Assembly (NCBI RefSeq): GCF_004369205.1
Contig: NZ_QFGA01000002.1
Location: forward strand, 1 to 64,000
Length of the DNA: 64,000 nt
From: Pelotomaculum schinkii
GTDB lineage: Bacteria; Bacillota; Desulfotomaculia; Desulfotomaculales; Pelotomaculaceae
Reading direction: 5' to 3'
The first letter of the stretch is position 1. The number at the start of each line of letters is the position of its first letter. A program made the translations under genes and the position numbers. Shown piece after piece: positions 16,144-24,765 of this stretch. A model generated the notes under the pieces. That model searched no databases. It saw only the letters and a list, made by a program, of their open reading frames with translations, and was not told the DNA's origin.

Positions 16144-19100
16144 GTGAAGCAAAAGATTAGCCGTCGCGATTTTCTGAAGATACTTGGAATTGGTACCGCC
16201 GGGTCGGCCTTGCTTAATGGCGTAACAGCCGTGCCGGCCTTAGCCAGCACGGCGGAAGACAAGCTGCCTACCTTCGCTTTGGGTGAATTTAAACTGGCCA
16301 AGGCCAAAGAAACCCCTTCAGTTTGCGCTTTTTGCGGGGTTGGCTGCGGCCTTATTGTTTATTCGAATGAAGAAGGCAGGGTTTTGAACATAGAAGGAGA
16401 TCCGGACAACCCGAATAATGAAGGCACCATGTGCTGCAAAGGCATCGCGCTTGGCGACGCCAACACTATTATCGACCCGAAGAGCCGCAAGCGTACAGTT
16501 AATGACCGGCGGATTATGGACGTTCTATACCGCGCCCCCGGCGGGACCAAGTGGGAGAAGAAGGATTGGGAATGGGCTCTTAGTGAAATAGCCAAACGGG
16601 TCAAAAATACCCGTGACGCCGCCTTTGAAGAAAAGGACGCGAATGGTGTCACCGTTAACCGTACCCAGGCCATCGCCCATATCGGCAGCGCCTCCTGCGA
16701 TAACGAAGAGAATTACCTCTTTCAAAAGATGATGCGGTCATTAGGGGTCATCAACATCGACCACCACGCCCGCCTCTGACACTCCTCCACAGTGGCCGGT
16801 CTTGGCCAAACATTTGGCAGGGGTGTTATGACCAACAGCTTTACGGATTACAAAAACACGGACGTTTTCCTGATTATCGGCGCCAACCCGGCGGAGAACC
16901 ACCCGCAGGTTATGCGCCACATGGGCAGGGCCATGGCCGAAAGAGGCGCCAAGGTTATTGTCGTTGATCCCAGGTTTACCAAAACGGCAACCAAAGCAAA
17001 TATTTACGCTCCTCTACGCCCTGGCACCGATATCGCATTTCTTTACGGTATTATGAATTACGCTCTTGAAAACAACTTATACTTCCATGACTATGTCGCC
17101 AATTATACCAACGCCTCATATCTTGTGAGCCCTGAATATGCCCTTAACGAAGGAGCGTTTAGCGGTTTAACGGAGAAAGACGGCAAATTCTCCTATGACA
17201 CTACAAGCTGGCAGTACCAAAAAGACGGGGATACCATTAGAAAAGACCCCTCCTTGCAGAATCCTTTCTGTGTATTCCAAATTCTGAAGAATCAGGTCGC
17301 CCGCTATGATATCAAAACCGTATGCAGCATCACCGGTACTCCGGAAGATGTATATAAGAAAGTCTGTGATCTCTATTGCTCCACCGGCAAGCCCGATAAG
17401 GCCGGCAACCTGATTTACGCCATGGGTATTACCCAGCACACCTACGGCAGCCAGAACGTCCGGGCAACCGCCATGCTGCAGCTGCTGCTCGGCAACATCG
17501 GCATCGCCGGCGGCGGCGTCAACGCCCAGCGGGGTGAGTCAAACGTGCAGGGTTCCACGGATCAGGGGATCCTCTATCACCTGCTCACCGGTTACCTGGG
17601 TTCACCGAGCGCGACCGCCCATGCTAATTTGCAGGAATACATCGAGAAGGAAACGCCCAAGACAGGTTACTGGTCGAACAAACCAAAGTTTTTAATCAGC
17701 ATGCTCAAAGCATGGTATGGGGATAAGGCAAACAAAGAAAACGACTTCTGCTTTGACTACATTCCCAAACACGACGGTAAAGACCACTCCCATATGGCCA
17801 TTTACGAGGCTATGGCAGCCGGTACAGTCAAAGGCTATTTTGCCTGGGGACAAAACCCGGCGGTCGGCGGCCCCAACGCCCTTGCCGCGCGCAGCGCGCT
17901 GGAAAACCTGGACTGGATGGTGGCTGTCGACCTGTTTGAAACAGAAACCGCCGCCTTCTGGAAGCGTCCCGGCGTCAACCCGGCCGATATCAAAACAGAG
18001 GTTTTCCTCCTGCCGACCGCTTTCTCTTACGAAAAAGAGGGCACTGTCGCCAACAGCTCGCGCTGGATCCAGTGGCGCTGGAAGGCCGTGGAACCGCCCG
18101 GGCAGGCCAAGAGCGACCTGTGGATTGCCTATAATATGTTTAAGGCCATCCGTAAGGAGTACCAATCCGGCGGCAAATTCACCGACCCGATTAACAACCT
18201 GGTCTGGGACTACGACATGCCCGGCCACGACGAGCCGGATATCATCAAAATAGCCAATGAGATGAACGGTTATGTAGTGGGGGATGGAACCATTCTGGAT
18301 TCTTTCGCCAAATTAAAAGATGACGGCACTACGGCTTGCGGTATATGGATTTACGCCGGCTACATGTTTGTCGATCCGGTGGCCAAAGTACCTGCTTCAC
18401 AGCGGCGCGACCGTGAAGACAAAAGCGGCCTGGGGCTCTTCCCCAAATGGACGTTTGCCTGGCCTGTCAACAGACGTATCGTATATAACCGCAACTCTGC
18501 CGACCCGTCCGGCAGACCTTGGGATCCGAAAAGAATGCTGGTTTCCTGGGATGGAACACAATGGGTCAACAACGACGTGCCTGACTTCGGGTTTAAGGAT
18601 GCCGCAACCGGGGCCTTTATTACTCCGGACAAGTCGGCCGTCAATTCCTTTATCATGACCACCGAAGGACAAGGGCGCCTGTTTGCTCCAACGGGTATGA
18701 AAGACGGGCCGTTGCCTGAGCACTACGAGCCGGTTGAAAGCCCGGTTAAAAATGCCATGGGCAAATACCAAAGCAACCCTCTGGCAACCAGGTACAAGGG
18801 TGACTTTGCCAGGCTGGCGGAAACAGCCAGCCCAGATTTCCCCTACATCGGCACCACACCACGTCTGGTCGAACACTATCAGAGCGGCGCCGTCACTAGA
18901 AACTGCCCCACCCTGGCTGAAATACAGCCGGAAATGTTCGCCCAGATTTCTTTAAGCCTGGCCAATAAGTTGGGCGTCAAACCCGGCGACTGGGTGCTGG
19001 TAAGCTCCGCGCGAGGCGAAATCAAATGCAGGGCCAATGTCATGCCTGTGGTTAAGCCGCTGCAAGTGGCCGGCAAGGAATTGGAAATAGTCAGTCTGCC

Positions 19101-19227
19101 ATGGCACTGGGGTTACCAGGGAAGGGTACCGGGCGCATCTGCCAACGAGCTCTCTCCCGCAGTCGGTGATCCCAACACCATGATTCCCGAATCCAAGGCT
19201 TTCCTGGTTAATATCAGAAAAGCGTAG
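16144..19227 (+). CDS. fdhA: selenocysteine formate dehydrogenase, catalytic subunit 1 (FdnG-like)
   Basis: Oxidises formate to CO2 (or the reverse) with a W/Mo-bis-pterin centre outside the cytoplasmic membrane. 1027 residues when the in-frame TGA at 16777-16779 is read as selenocysteine 212. Tat signal KQKISRRDFLKILGIG, then a [4Fe-4S] site (CAFCGVGCG and later CCKG), then molybdopterin domains. Context around the TGA is HHARL-Sec-HSSTVAGL, the conserved active-site loop. The GTG start is chosen for GGAGG 8 bases upstream; a TTG at 16123 is in frame but has no site. Followed by its Fe-S and NrfD subunits. Confidence 0.95.
16777..16825 (+). promoter_or_regulatory. selenocysteine insertion (bSECIS) element of fdhA1
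   Basis: The UGA is followed by a hairpin whose apex is GTGGCC-GGTCTT-GGCC. The GGUCU apical loop is the SelB-binding feature known from E. coli fdhF/fdnG, here about 20 bases after UGA. The fdhA2 copy has a matching hairpin with the same loop, supporting function. Confidence 0.85.
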
Positions 19228-19281
19228 GTTCATAAAATTCTGCTCACGCTTTAACTCCAAGCAGAAACCGGAGGTGTTAAG

Positions 19282-20109
19282 ATGTCGAAAGGTGTTTTGG
19301 TAGACGTTACCAGATGCATTGACTGCAAGAGCTGCATGGTCGCCTGCAAAGTATGGAACGATTTACCATCCAGAAAGACGGAGTTTTCAAATGACCTGGA
19401 TGCGGGGCAATTAAATTCCGACACATATACGGTAGTAAACAACTGCATCAGTGAAAACGGCGGCGAGGTGGTCTGGCGCTTTGTCAAAAGACAGTGCATG
19501 CACTGCAAAGAGCCCGCCTGCGAGTCGGCCTGCTTCACCCACTCGTTCGTTAAAACCAAGGAAGGGGCGGTTATTTACAAGCCAACCGTGGTTGACCAGG
19601 ACTACTGCGTGGGCTGCCGTTACTGCATGATCGCCTGCCCCTTTGGCGTACCGACGTTTCAGTGGGAAAAAGCATTCCCCTACGTTGAAAAATGTACTTT
19701 TTGCTATGAACGCACTCAGCAAGGCCTTAAAACCGCCTGTACCCAGGCCTGCCCCACCGGCGCTTTGAAATTCGGGGACAGGGAAGAACTGCTGGCCGAG
19801 GCCTGGCAGAGGATTAACAACAATCCCAACTACGTCAAGCATGTCTACGGAGAAAAAGAGTACGGCGGCACGTCCTGGCTGTATATTTCAGACGTCCCCT
19901 TCGCTCAGCTGGGCTTTAAGACAGAAGTATTCAACCGTCCTGTTACGGAAAAATCAATCCCCTCCTTGACCTGGGATGTGCTCAAGTGGACCCCCTACAT
20001 CTTCGTCGGGTGGGGCGCCCTCTTGACCGCTATGCGCGCTTACACCAAGAGGCGCGCTGAGGTGCACAATGAGGAGGAAATGTACGGTCCTGTTGATCCC
20101 AAGGAGTAA
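19282..20109 (+). CDS. Fe-S electron-transfer subunit of formate dehydrogenase 1
   Basis: 275 residues with four ferredoxin-type clusters: CIDCKSCMVACKVW, CMHCKEPACESACFT, CVGCRYCMIACPFG and CTFCYERTQQG followed by CTQACPTGA. A C-terminal membrane helix (WTPYIFVGWGALLTA) anchors it, as in FdnH; there is no signal peptide, so it is probably carried across by FdhA's Tat signal. It passes electrons from FdhA to the NrfD subunit. ATG with GGAGGTG. Highly similar genes lie at 24766 and 34055. Confidence 0.92.
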   Translation: MSKGVLVDVTRCIDCKSCMVACKVWNDLPSRKTEFSNDLDAGQLNSDTYTVVNNCISENGGEVVWRFVKRQCMHCKEPACESACFTHSFVKTKEGAVIYKPTVVDQDYCVGCRYCMIACPFGVPTFQWEKAFPYVEKCTFCYERTQQGLKTACTQACPTGALKFGDREELLAEAWQRINNNPNYVKHVYGEKEYGGTSWLYISDVPFAQLGFKTEVFNRPVTEKSIPSLTWDVLKWTPYIFVGWGALLTAMRAYTKRRAEVHNEEEMYGPVDPKE

Positions 20110-20136
20110 ATTTCAGTTAACTGGAGGTGAGAATAT

Positions 20137-21303
20137 ATGTACGGAAGAAATTGGAGCTTTAGAATTACCTGGTTCAGAATACTGTTGATCATATTAGTCC
20201 TTGGCGCGGCTGCAGCTTGCCTGTACCGTTTCATCTTCGGCCTAGGGGCTGTAACCAACCTGAGTGACCAGTGGCCCTGGGGCCTGTGGATTGGCTTTGA
20301 CCTCCTGTGCGGCATCGCCTTGGCCGGCGGCGGCTTCAGTACGGCGCTGGTCGTCCACGTCCTGCACCGGGATAAATACCTCCCCATCGCCCGCGCAGCG
20401 CTGTTGACTTCCTTGCTTGGCTACATTATCTCCCTGGTCAGCCTCTTCCTGGATATCGGGAGATGGTTTAACTTCTGGAGGCCTTTCTTTTACTGGGGTT
20501 TCCACTCGGTATTGTTCGAAGTATTCTGGTGTATTTCACTATATACGACTATCCAGGTCCTGGAGTTTGGTGATATCTTCTTTGAGAAGGTGAAGTTCCC
20601 CGCTTTGAAAAAGATCCTGGGCTACATGATGACGCCGCTGCTGATCCTTGGCATCGTCCTGCCCAGCCTGCACCAATCCTCCCTGGGTTCGCTCTACATC
20701 GTTGCTATTGATAAGCTCTACCCACTGTGGTGGTCCATGCTGATCCCGTTCTTCTTCGTCTGGTCCGCTTTCTTCCTGGGGCCGGCCATGGTCACCGTTG
20801 AAGGCACCCTGGCGTCGAGAGCCTATGGACGTCAGCCAGAGTTGCCGGTATTTCAAAGCATGACCAAGCTGACCATGTGGATGATGATCATCTACTTTAT
20901 AGTCAAGATGATCGATCTCAACTACCGTGGTGTGTTCGGGATGGCCTTCAACGGTTCTTACGAAAGCAACATGTTCTTAATCGAGATGATTGTCTTTGTC
21001 CTGCTGCCGATTTTCATGTATGCCATCCCCTCCATCCGTACCAAGCTGTGGGGGGTTGTAACGGCTTCTCTCCTGGTGGTAGTTGGTGTTGTGTTTAACC
21101 GCATGAATGTGGTCTTCACCGGGATGGCCAAGAGCGTGGGCGGCAGCTACTTCCCGAGCATCTGGGAATTCCTGATTACCATCGGCATGTGGAGCGCGCT
21201 GGCCCTGGCCTACCTGTTTATCGTAGAGAACTTCTCTATCCTGCCCAAGGAAGAGCATACTCACAGCACGCACACCAGCTACGGACCAAGCTTCCATGCT
21301 TAA
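20137..21303 (+). CDS. NrfD/HybB-type membrane subunit 1
   Basis: 388 residues with about ten membrane helices, in the NrfD/PsrC family of quinone-reactive integral subunits without haem. It starts MYGRNWSFRITWFRILL with GGAGGTGAGAATAT before the ATG, 27 bp after the Fe-S gene. It should exchange electrons with menaquinone and may take part in proton translocation (family knowledge). The two paralogues at 25628 and 34903 have exactly the same length and near-identical sequence. The operon ends at a terminator just after it. Confidence 0.92.
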   Translation: MYGRNWSFRITWFRILLIILVLGAAAACLYRFIFGLGAVTNLSDQWPWGLWIGFDLLCGIALAGGGFSTALVVHVLHRDKYLPIARAALLTSLLGYIISLVSLFLDIGRWFNFWRPFFYWGFHSVLFEVFWCISLYTTIQVLEFGDIFFEKVKFPALKKILGYMMTPLLILGIVLPSLHQSSLGSLYIVAIDKLYPLWWSMLIPFFFVWSAFFLGPAMVTVEGTLASRAYGRQPELPVFQSMTKLTMWMMIIYFIVKMIDLNYRGVFGMAFNGSYESNMFLIEMIVFVLLPIFMYAIPSIRTKLWGVVTASLLVVVGVVFNRMNVVFTGMAKSVGGSYFPSIWEFLITIGMWSALALAYLFIVENFSILPKEEHTHSTHTSYGPSFHA

Positions 21304-21328
21304 ATGCCAAGCAAAAGTGTCTTTTTTG

Positions 21329-21356
21329 GCGGGGGGATCACATCCCCCCATTTTTT
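21329..21356 (+). terminator. terminator after nrfD copy 1
   Basis: GC-rich hairpin GGGGGGATCACATCCCCCC followed by ATTTTTTC, 26 bases after the stop codon. Confidence 0.85.
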
Positions 21357-21361
21357 CTTGT

Positions 21362-21391
21362 TTGTCCAAGCATGCTTACTTGTTTTATAAT
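21362..21391 (+). promoter_or_regulatory. putative promoter of hypA-mrp-protease
   Basis: TTGTCC (-35) and TATAAT (-10) with an 18-base spacer, placed right after the terminator and 50 bases before the hypA start. Confidence 0.6.
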
Positions 21392-21440
21392 AAACAAAGA
21401 ATGTACGCGATATAAAATACAAATACCGGAGATGGATATT

Positions 21441-21854
21441 ATGCACGAATGGGCGCTGGCGGAATCCATAATCGTTACCGTCATGAAAGAATCCGAAAAA
21501 GAAAAACTAAGCAAGGTTTTTAAGGTTACGGTAAAAATCGGTGAATTACAGTCGATTGAACTTGATATTTTTAAATTCGCCCTGGAAAATATGGTTGAAT
21601 TGTACAAACCTCCTGTGGACCTGGAAAATATTTACCTGGAGATAGACAGGTGCATCCTCAAGTGCAAGGTCTGCGGCAATATTTGGAACTACCGTGATAC
21701 TCCCAAAGAACTGGCAGAGGACGAAAAAGAAGCTATCCATTTTGTGCCCGAAGTTGCCCATACTTATATGAGGTGCACCCAGTGCGGCAGTCCGGATTTT
21801 GAAATACTGCAGGGGCGCGGCGTGTGGATCGATTCAATAGAAGGGGAGAAATAA
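21441..21854 (+). CDS. hypA: hydrogenase nickel insertion protein HypA
   Basis: 137 residues beginning MHEWALAES, where the N-terminal Met-His-Glu forms the nickel site. Zinc ligands are CKVCGN and CTQCGS; the region between them is longer than usual (about 40 residues), making the protein longer than a typical 113-residue HypA. ATG chosen because of the invariant MHE start and the GGAGATGG site; a longer frame upstream is spurious. Its stop overlaps the next ATG by one base (TAATG). Delivers Ni to the hydrogenase large subunit encoded 11 kb downstream. Confidence 0.9.
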   Translation: MHEWALAESIIVTVMKESEKEKLSKVFKVTVKIGELQSIELDIFKFALENMVELYKPPVDLENIYLEIDRCILKCKVCGNIWNYRDTPKELAEDEKEAIHFVPEVAHTYMRCTQCGSPDFEILQGRGVWIDSIEGEK

Positions 21855-22582
21855 TGGATCCAAGACTAAATATTATTAATAAAAGGTTGGGAAACATCAA
21901 CAGGATCATTGCTGTCTCTGGCGGCAAGGGCGGCATCGGCAAAAGCCAAACCGCGGCAGCCCTGGCGCTATATCTGGCTAGTCAGAATTACCGGGTGGGT
22001 CTTTTGGATTTGGATTTTTGCGGTCCCTCTTCTCACGTAATCCTGGGGATTGAAGGGGTTTCCCCAGAGGAAGACATGGGCATCATACCACCGCTGGTCA
22101 ACGGTATTCGTTTCATGTCAATCACGTTCTTCAGCGGTGGTCAACCTTCTCCGCTGCGCGGCGGAGAAATCTCCAATGCCATCATTGAAATACTGGCCAT
22201 AACCCGTTGGGAGTCACTGGACTTTTTAATTGTTGATATGCCTCCCGGCACCGGTGACCCAACCCTGGATGTAATCCGCCTGATGGAGAGGGTTGAGTTT
22301 CTCCTGGTCACAACACCGTCACGGGTAGCCCGGGAAGTAATGAAAAAGGAATTATCGGTATTGAGGGAACTCCGCATCCCGGTCATCGGAGTCCTGGAGA
22401 ACATGAAAATAAAAAAGGATTCCCCCGCCGGAGAGGCTCTGGCCGGCTTAAAGGTCCCCTTTCTAGGTTCAATTGACTTTGATGAAGACCTTGAGGAAGC
22501 CCTGGGTGACACTGATAAACTGCTGCATACCAATTTTATCAAACAGTTGGGCCAAATACTGAGCAATTCGAAGATCATATAA
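21854..22582 (+). CDS. Mrp/NBP35-like P-loop ATPase
   Basis: 242 residues. The deviant Walker A of the ParA/MinD/Mrp group is AVSGGKGGIGKSQTAAAL near residue 20; LLDLDFCGPSSHVILG and VDMPPGTGDPTLDV are typical of Mrp-type Fe-S carriers. It is coupled to hypA by a one-base overlap. HypB, the usual HypA partner, is a different GTPase and is not present here, so this ATPase may help metal-cluster delivery to hydrogenase or formate dehydrogenase (inference). Confidence 0.8.
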   Translation: MDPRLNIINKRLGNINRIIAVSGGKGGIGKSQTAAALALYLASQNYRVGLLDLDFCGPSSHVILGIEGVSPEEDMGIIPPLVNGIRFMSITFFSGGQPSPLRGGEISNAIIEILAITRWESLDFLIVDMPPGTGDPTLDVIRLMERVEFLLVTTPSRVAREVMKKELSVLRELRIPVIGVLENMKIKKDSPAGEALAGLKVPFLGSIDFDEDLEEALGDTDKLLHTNFIKQLGQILSNSKII

Positions 22583-22586
22583 TAAA

Positions 22587-22665
22587 TTGAAATCGCACCT
22601 GCATCGGCTGGTATTTTCATGATACGTGGCGCCGCCATAGCGGCCCCTATAAACGCACCTGCGAG
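22587..22665 (+). repeat. fragment of the 135-bp repeat
   Basis: Right half of the family, with GCATCGGCTGGTATTTTCATGATACGTGGCGCCGCCATAGCGG words (given here only as landmarks GGCTGGTATTTTCAT and GTGGCGCCGC). It sits between mrp and the protease gene, ending about 10 bases before the latter's start, so it now forms the protease leader. Confidence 0.75.
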
Positions 22666-22677
22666 GATCTGCTGAAA

Positions 22678-23154
22678 ATGGATCAAGAGAACAGCAAAAA
22701 AGTATTTGTTATCGGCGTTGGCAACCTGCTTCTGGGTGATGAGGGCATTGGCATACATCTCATCCGGGAGATGAAAAAGGAGCTTTTGCCTCGTAATGTC
22801 GAACTGGTCGATGGTGGCACCGCCGGGATTGACCTGCTGTACTGGCTGGAAGAAGCAGATTACGCTATCATAGTTGATTGCGTTGAAGCCGGGGCAGTGC
22901 CAGGAGCTATTTTTCGTGTTCCCGGAGATGAGCTGCTTATTGAATCCACAGGCCAGCTCATCTCCCTGCACGATATTAATCTTAGCGAAGTATTATTATT
23001 AGCGACTAAAATGAATAAGCTTCCCCCTACGATAATTTTTGGTATCCAGCCTGAGGTTATCGGTTACCAAACCGAGCTGTCACCAACCCTTCAAAACACA
23101 CTCCCCCGTTTGATGCAACTTATAAAAAAGGAAATATTAAAAATTTTTGCATAA
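22678..23154 (+). CDS. hydrogenase maturation endopeptidase (HyaD/HycI family)
   Basis: 158 residues. After nickel insertion it removes the C-terminal tail of the hydrogenase large subunit. Family marks: GVGNLLLGDEGIGIHL with the metal-binding Glu/Asp, VDGGTAGIDLLYWLE with Asp, and a later HDINLSEVL with the metal-binding His. The substrate is presumably the large subunit at 32568, which ends with the expected cleavable tail. GAGGAT precedes the ATG. A truncated second copy of the 3' half of this gene lies at 30621-30897. Confidence 0.9.
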   Translation: MDQENSKKVFVIGVGNLLLGDEGIGIHLIREMKKELLPRNVELVDGGTAGIDLLYWLEEADYAIIVDCVEAGAVPGAIFRVPGDELLIESTGQLISLHDINLSEVLLLATKMNKLPPTIIFGIQPEVIGYQTELSPTLQNTLPRLMQLIKKEILKIFA

Positions 23155-23219
23155 AAAATATTTTGTATTATTGTAATTTAGAAGGAATTTTAGATATTTA
23201 GTGGAAAATTATCATTATA

Positions 23220-23318
23220 TTTCTCCGAGCCGGGTTATAACCTAAGCAATTGGTATGGTTTACCGGCCGTTAGGGTGCACCGGGAAACTGTTGGGCCTCC
23301 CATTGTGGAAAGGAGATC
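23220..23318 (+). promoter_or_regulatory. Moco/Tuco riboswitch, tandem copy 1 before fdhE2
   Basis: Landmarks TTTCTCCGAGCC, ACCGGCCGTTAGGG, ACCGGGAAACTG, GGCCTCCCATTG and GGAAAGGAGAT; the outer stem TCTCC/GGAGA closes the aptamer. It is followed by its own terminator, then a second full riboswitch. Confidence 0.87.
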
Positions 23319-23332
23319 TCCTAAGCAAAGGT

Positions 23333-23370
23333 AAAACTTTGTCCTTTTCACATTGGACAAAGTTTTTTTG
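23333..23370 (+). terminator. riboswitch terminator 1 before fdhE2
   Basis: Hairpin AAACTTTGTCC/TTGGACAAAGTTT with loop TTTTCACA and seven following T residues, 17 bases after the aptamer. Confidence 0.85.
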
Positions 23371-23431
23371 CTTTTAGAGCTATTGATATAGCTTTGCAAT
23401 AATTAATGTTTTTTGAAAAATATCATTATGT

Positions 23432-23527
23432 TTCTCCGAGCCAGTTACAACCTAAACAATTGGATGGTTTTCTGGCCGTTAGGGTTCACCGGGAAACTGT
23501 TGGGCCTCCCATTGTGGAAAGGAGATC
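23432..23527 (+). promoter_or_regulatory. Moco/Tuco riboswitch, tandem copy 2 before fdhE2
   Basis: Second aptamer with TTTCTCCGAGCC, CTGGCCGTTAGGG, ACCGGGAAACTG, GGCCTCCCATTG and GGAAAGGAGAT. The spacing to the following terminator equals that of copy 1, so the whole aptamer-terminator unit was duplicated. Confidence 0.87.
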
Positions 23528-23533
23528 TTTAAA

Positions 23534-23588
23534 CAAAGGTAAAACTTTGTCCTTTTCACGTTGGATAAAGCTTTACCTTTATGTTTTT
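23534..23588 (+). terminator. riboswitch terminator 2 before fdhE2
   Basis: Long hairpin AAAGGTAAAACTTTGTCC with TTGGATAAAGCTTTACCTTT, then ATGTTTTT. A gap of about 240 bases to fdhE2 follows, containing no obvious further element. Confidence 0.8.
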
Positions 23589-23829
23589 AGAGGTATTTAT
23601 CCATTCTAAATCTTATAAATAGCGCTACTAGAGTCTTATCCGTAAGGGGTCCTCTTTAAAGAAATGGTTAGTTGGATTTTGGCAGCCTAAATGCGGCCAA
23701 ATGTGAAGCATGGTTCATATACAACTGTTTAAAGGGGGTGCATATATAAACACATATAACTTGTTGAGTATTTTGTTAATTCATTCACAAGGAGGGTTCT
23801 GGAAAACTCATAGAAAGTGAGCGTTTAGA

Positions 23830-24651
23830 ATGACAAACAATACGGTTCAGCAAATGCTTATTGATTTCAACAAGGAGTTTACAAAGATTGTTCTTCCGGA
23901 TGATGCAGTTACGGTTGTTAGGCCGCAGGCTGGGTTATTAAAGTCGTTAAGGGAAAATGATGTGCCTATAATAAAGGTCTGCCCACCGCAGGCAAATGCG
24001 GATATGTTTTTTGATGTTTTAAAAGACGTTGCAGGCATCGTTGTAAAGCATAAACCGGACTTGGAGGGTGATATAAACAAAATTTTAAGCGCTTTACCGG
24101 CTGCCGCTGAGGCAAGAGAACTTTTTGTTATGCAGGCCTTCACACCTGGTACAAACCTGCTGGAATCTTTCAATGAGGAATTATCCCCTGAAAGCTTAGG
24201 CTTTATCTTAAACCATGTGGTCAAACCGTTTATGAAGCAGTACGCACGTAAGGTCTCTACTTTTTTTGCCCCTGAACAATGGCTAAAAGGCGCCTGCCCG
24301 GTTTGCGGCGGCAAACCCACCCTGGCACTGCTTGAAAAGGAAGAAGGGAAGAGATATCTGTACTGCGGTATGTGTGAGGCAAGATGGAGATTCCAGCGCC
24401 TGGGCTGCCCTTACTGCTCCAGTAATGAATCGCGGTTCTTCAGCGTGGAAGGAATGGAGCAATACCGCGTTTATTATTGCGACAACTGTCACGGCTATAT
24501 AAAAACTCTCAATGAGGCCATGATGTTTGACAGCAGCAATTTGGATTTATTCTGGGAAGACATCAATACTGTCCACCTGGACCTATTGGCGTTGCAGGAA
24601 GGCTATGTTAATCAACCAGTTGAAATTACTGCAGCACAGCCAACGTCATAA
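23830..24651 (+). CDS. fdhE: formate dehydrogenase accessory protein FdhE (copy 2)
   Basis: 273 residues, strongly similar over its whole length to the copy at 13982, with knuckles CPVCGGKP, CGMCEARW, CPYCSS and CDNCHGY. It opens the second formate dehydrogenase operon, behind two tandem riboswitches. The leader again has AGAAAGTGAGCGTT before the ATG. Next comes a scar of a lost fdhA, then Fe-S and NrfD genes. Confidence 0.92.
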   Translation: MTNNTVQQMLIDFNKEFTKIVLPDDAVTVVRPQAGLLKSLRENDVPIIKVCPPQANADMFFDVLKDVAGIVVKHKPDLEGDINKILSALPAAAEARELFVMQAFTPGTNLLESFNEELSPESLGFILNHVVKPFMKQYARKVSTFFAPEQWLKGACPVCGGKPTLALLEKEEGKRYLYCGMCEARWRFQRLGCPYCSSNESRFFSVEGMEQYRVYYCDNCHGYIKTLNEAMMFDSSNLDLFWEDINTVHLDLLALQEGYVNQPVEITAAQPTS

Positions 24652-24653
24652 CA

Positions 24654-24725
24654 CCCAGCGTCGGGGATCCCAAAATGATGATCCCGGAATAAAAAGCTTT
24701 CATCTGCAACGTGAAGAAGTCTAGA
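24654..24725 (+). pseudogene. scar of a deleted fdhA gene (last about 24 codons)
   Basis: Directly after fdhE2 the translation reads PSVGDPKMMIPE-stop-KAFICNVKKS, matching the end of FdhA1 (PAVGDPNTMIPESKAFLVNIRKA). The intergenic sequence that follows also matches the one after fdhA1 (AAGCAGAAACCGGAGGTGT). So the order fdhE-fdhA-Fe-S-nrfD of cluster 1 once existed here too; a deletion removed nearly all of fdhA, and an internal stop has since arisen. Confidence 0.85.
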
Positions 24726-24765
24726 AATAACACCTTAAATCAAAGCAGAAACCGGAGGTGTAACG

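Larger units (their letters stand above)
22880..23795 (+). repeat. duplicated block, copy 1 (protease 3' end plus tandem riboswitch leader)
   Basis: About 0.9 kb that recurs at 30621-31530. It covers the second half of the protease gene, both Moco riboswitches and their terminators, and the leader up to about 35 bases before fdhE2. The two copies differ by scattered substitutions and small indels, so the duplication is not recent. Confidence 0.85.

Noticed and set aside
16777-16779. TGA in fdhA1 as a true stop (and 27594-27596 in fdhA2)
   Set aside because: Homology continues in frame, the position is the active site of formate dehydrogenases, and a GGUCU-loop hairpin follows in both genes.
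17692-18228. Long antisense frames inside fdhA1 (also 17717-18253 and 18397-18876)
   Set aside because: They shadow a clear selenoprotein gene on the other strand or frame, lack ribosome binding sites and show no domain.
23161-23600. CRISPR array
   Set aside because: The repeated units are about 100-bp structured riboswitches in pairs, not short repeats with variable spacers; no other candidate array was seen in the window.
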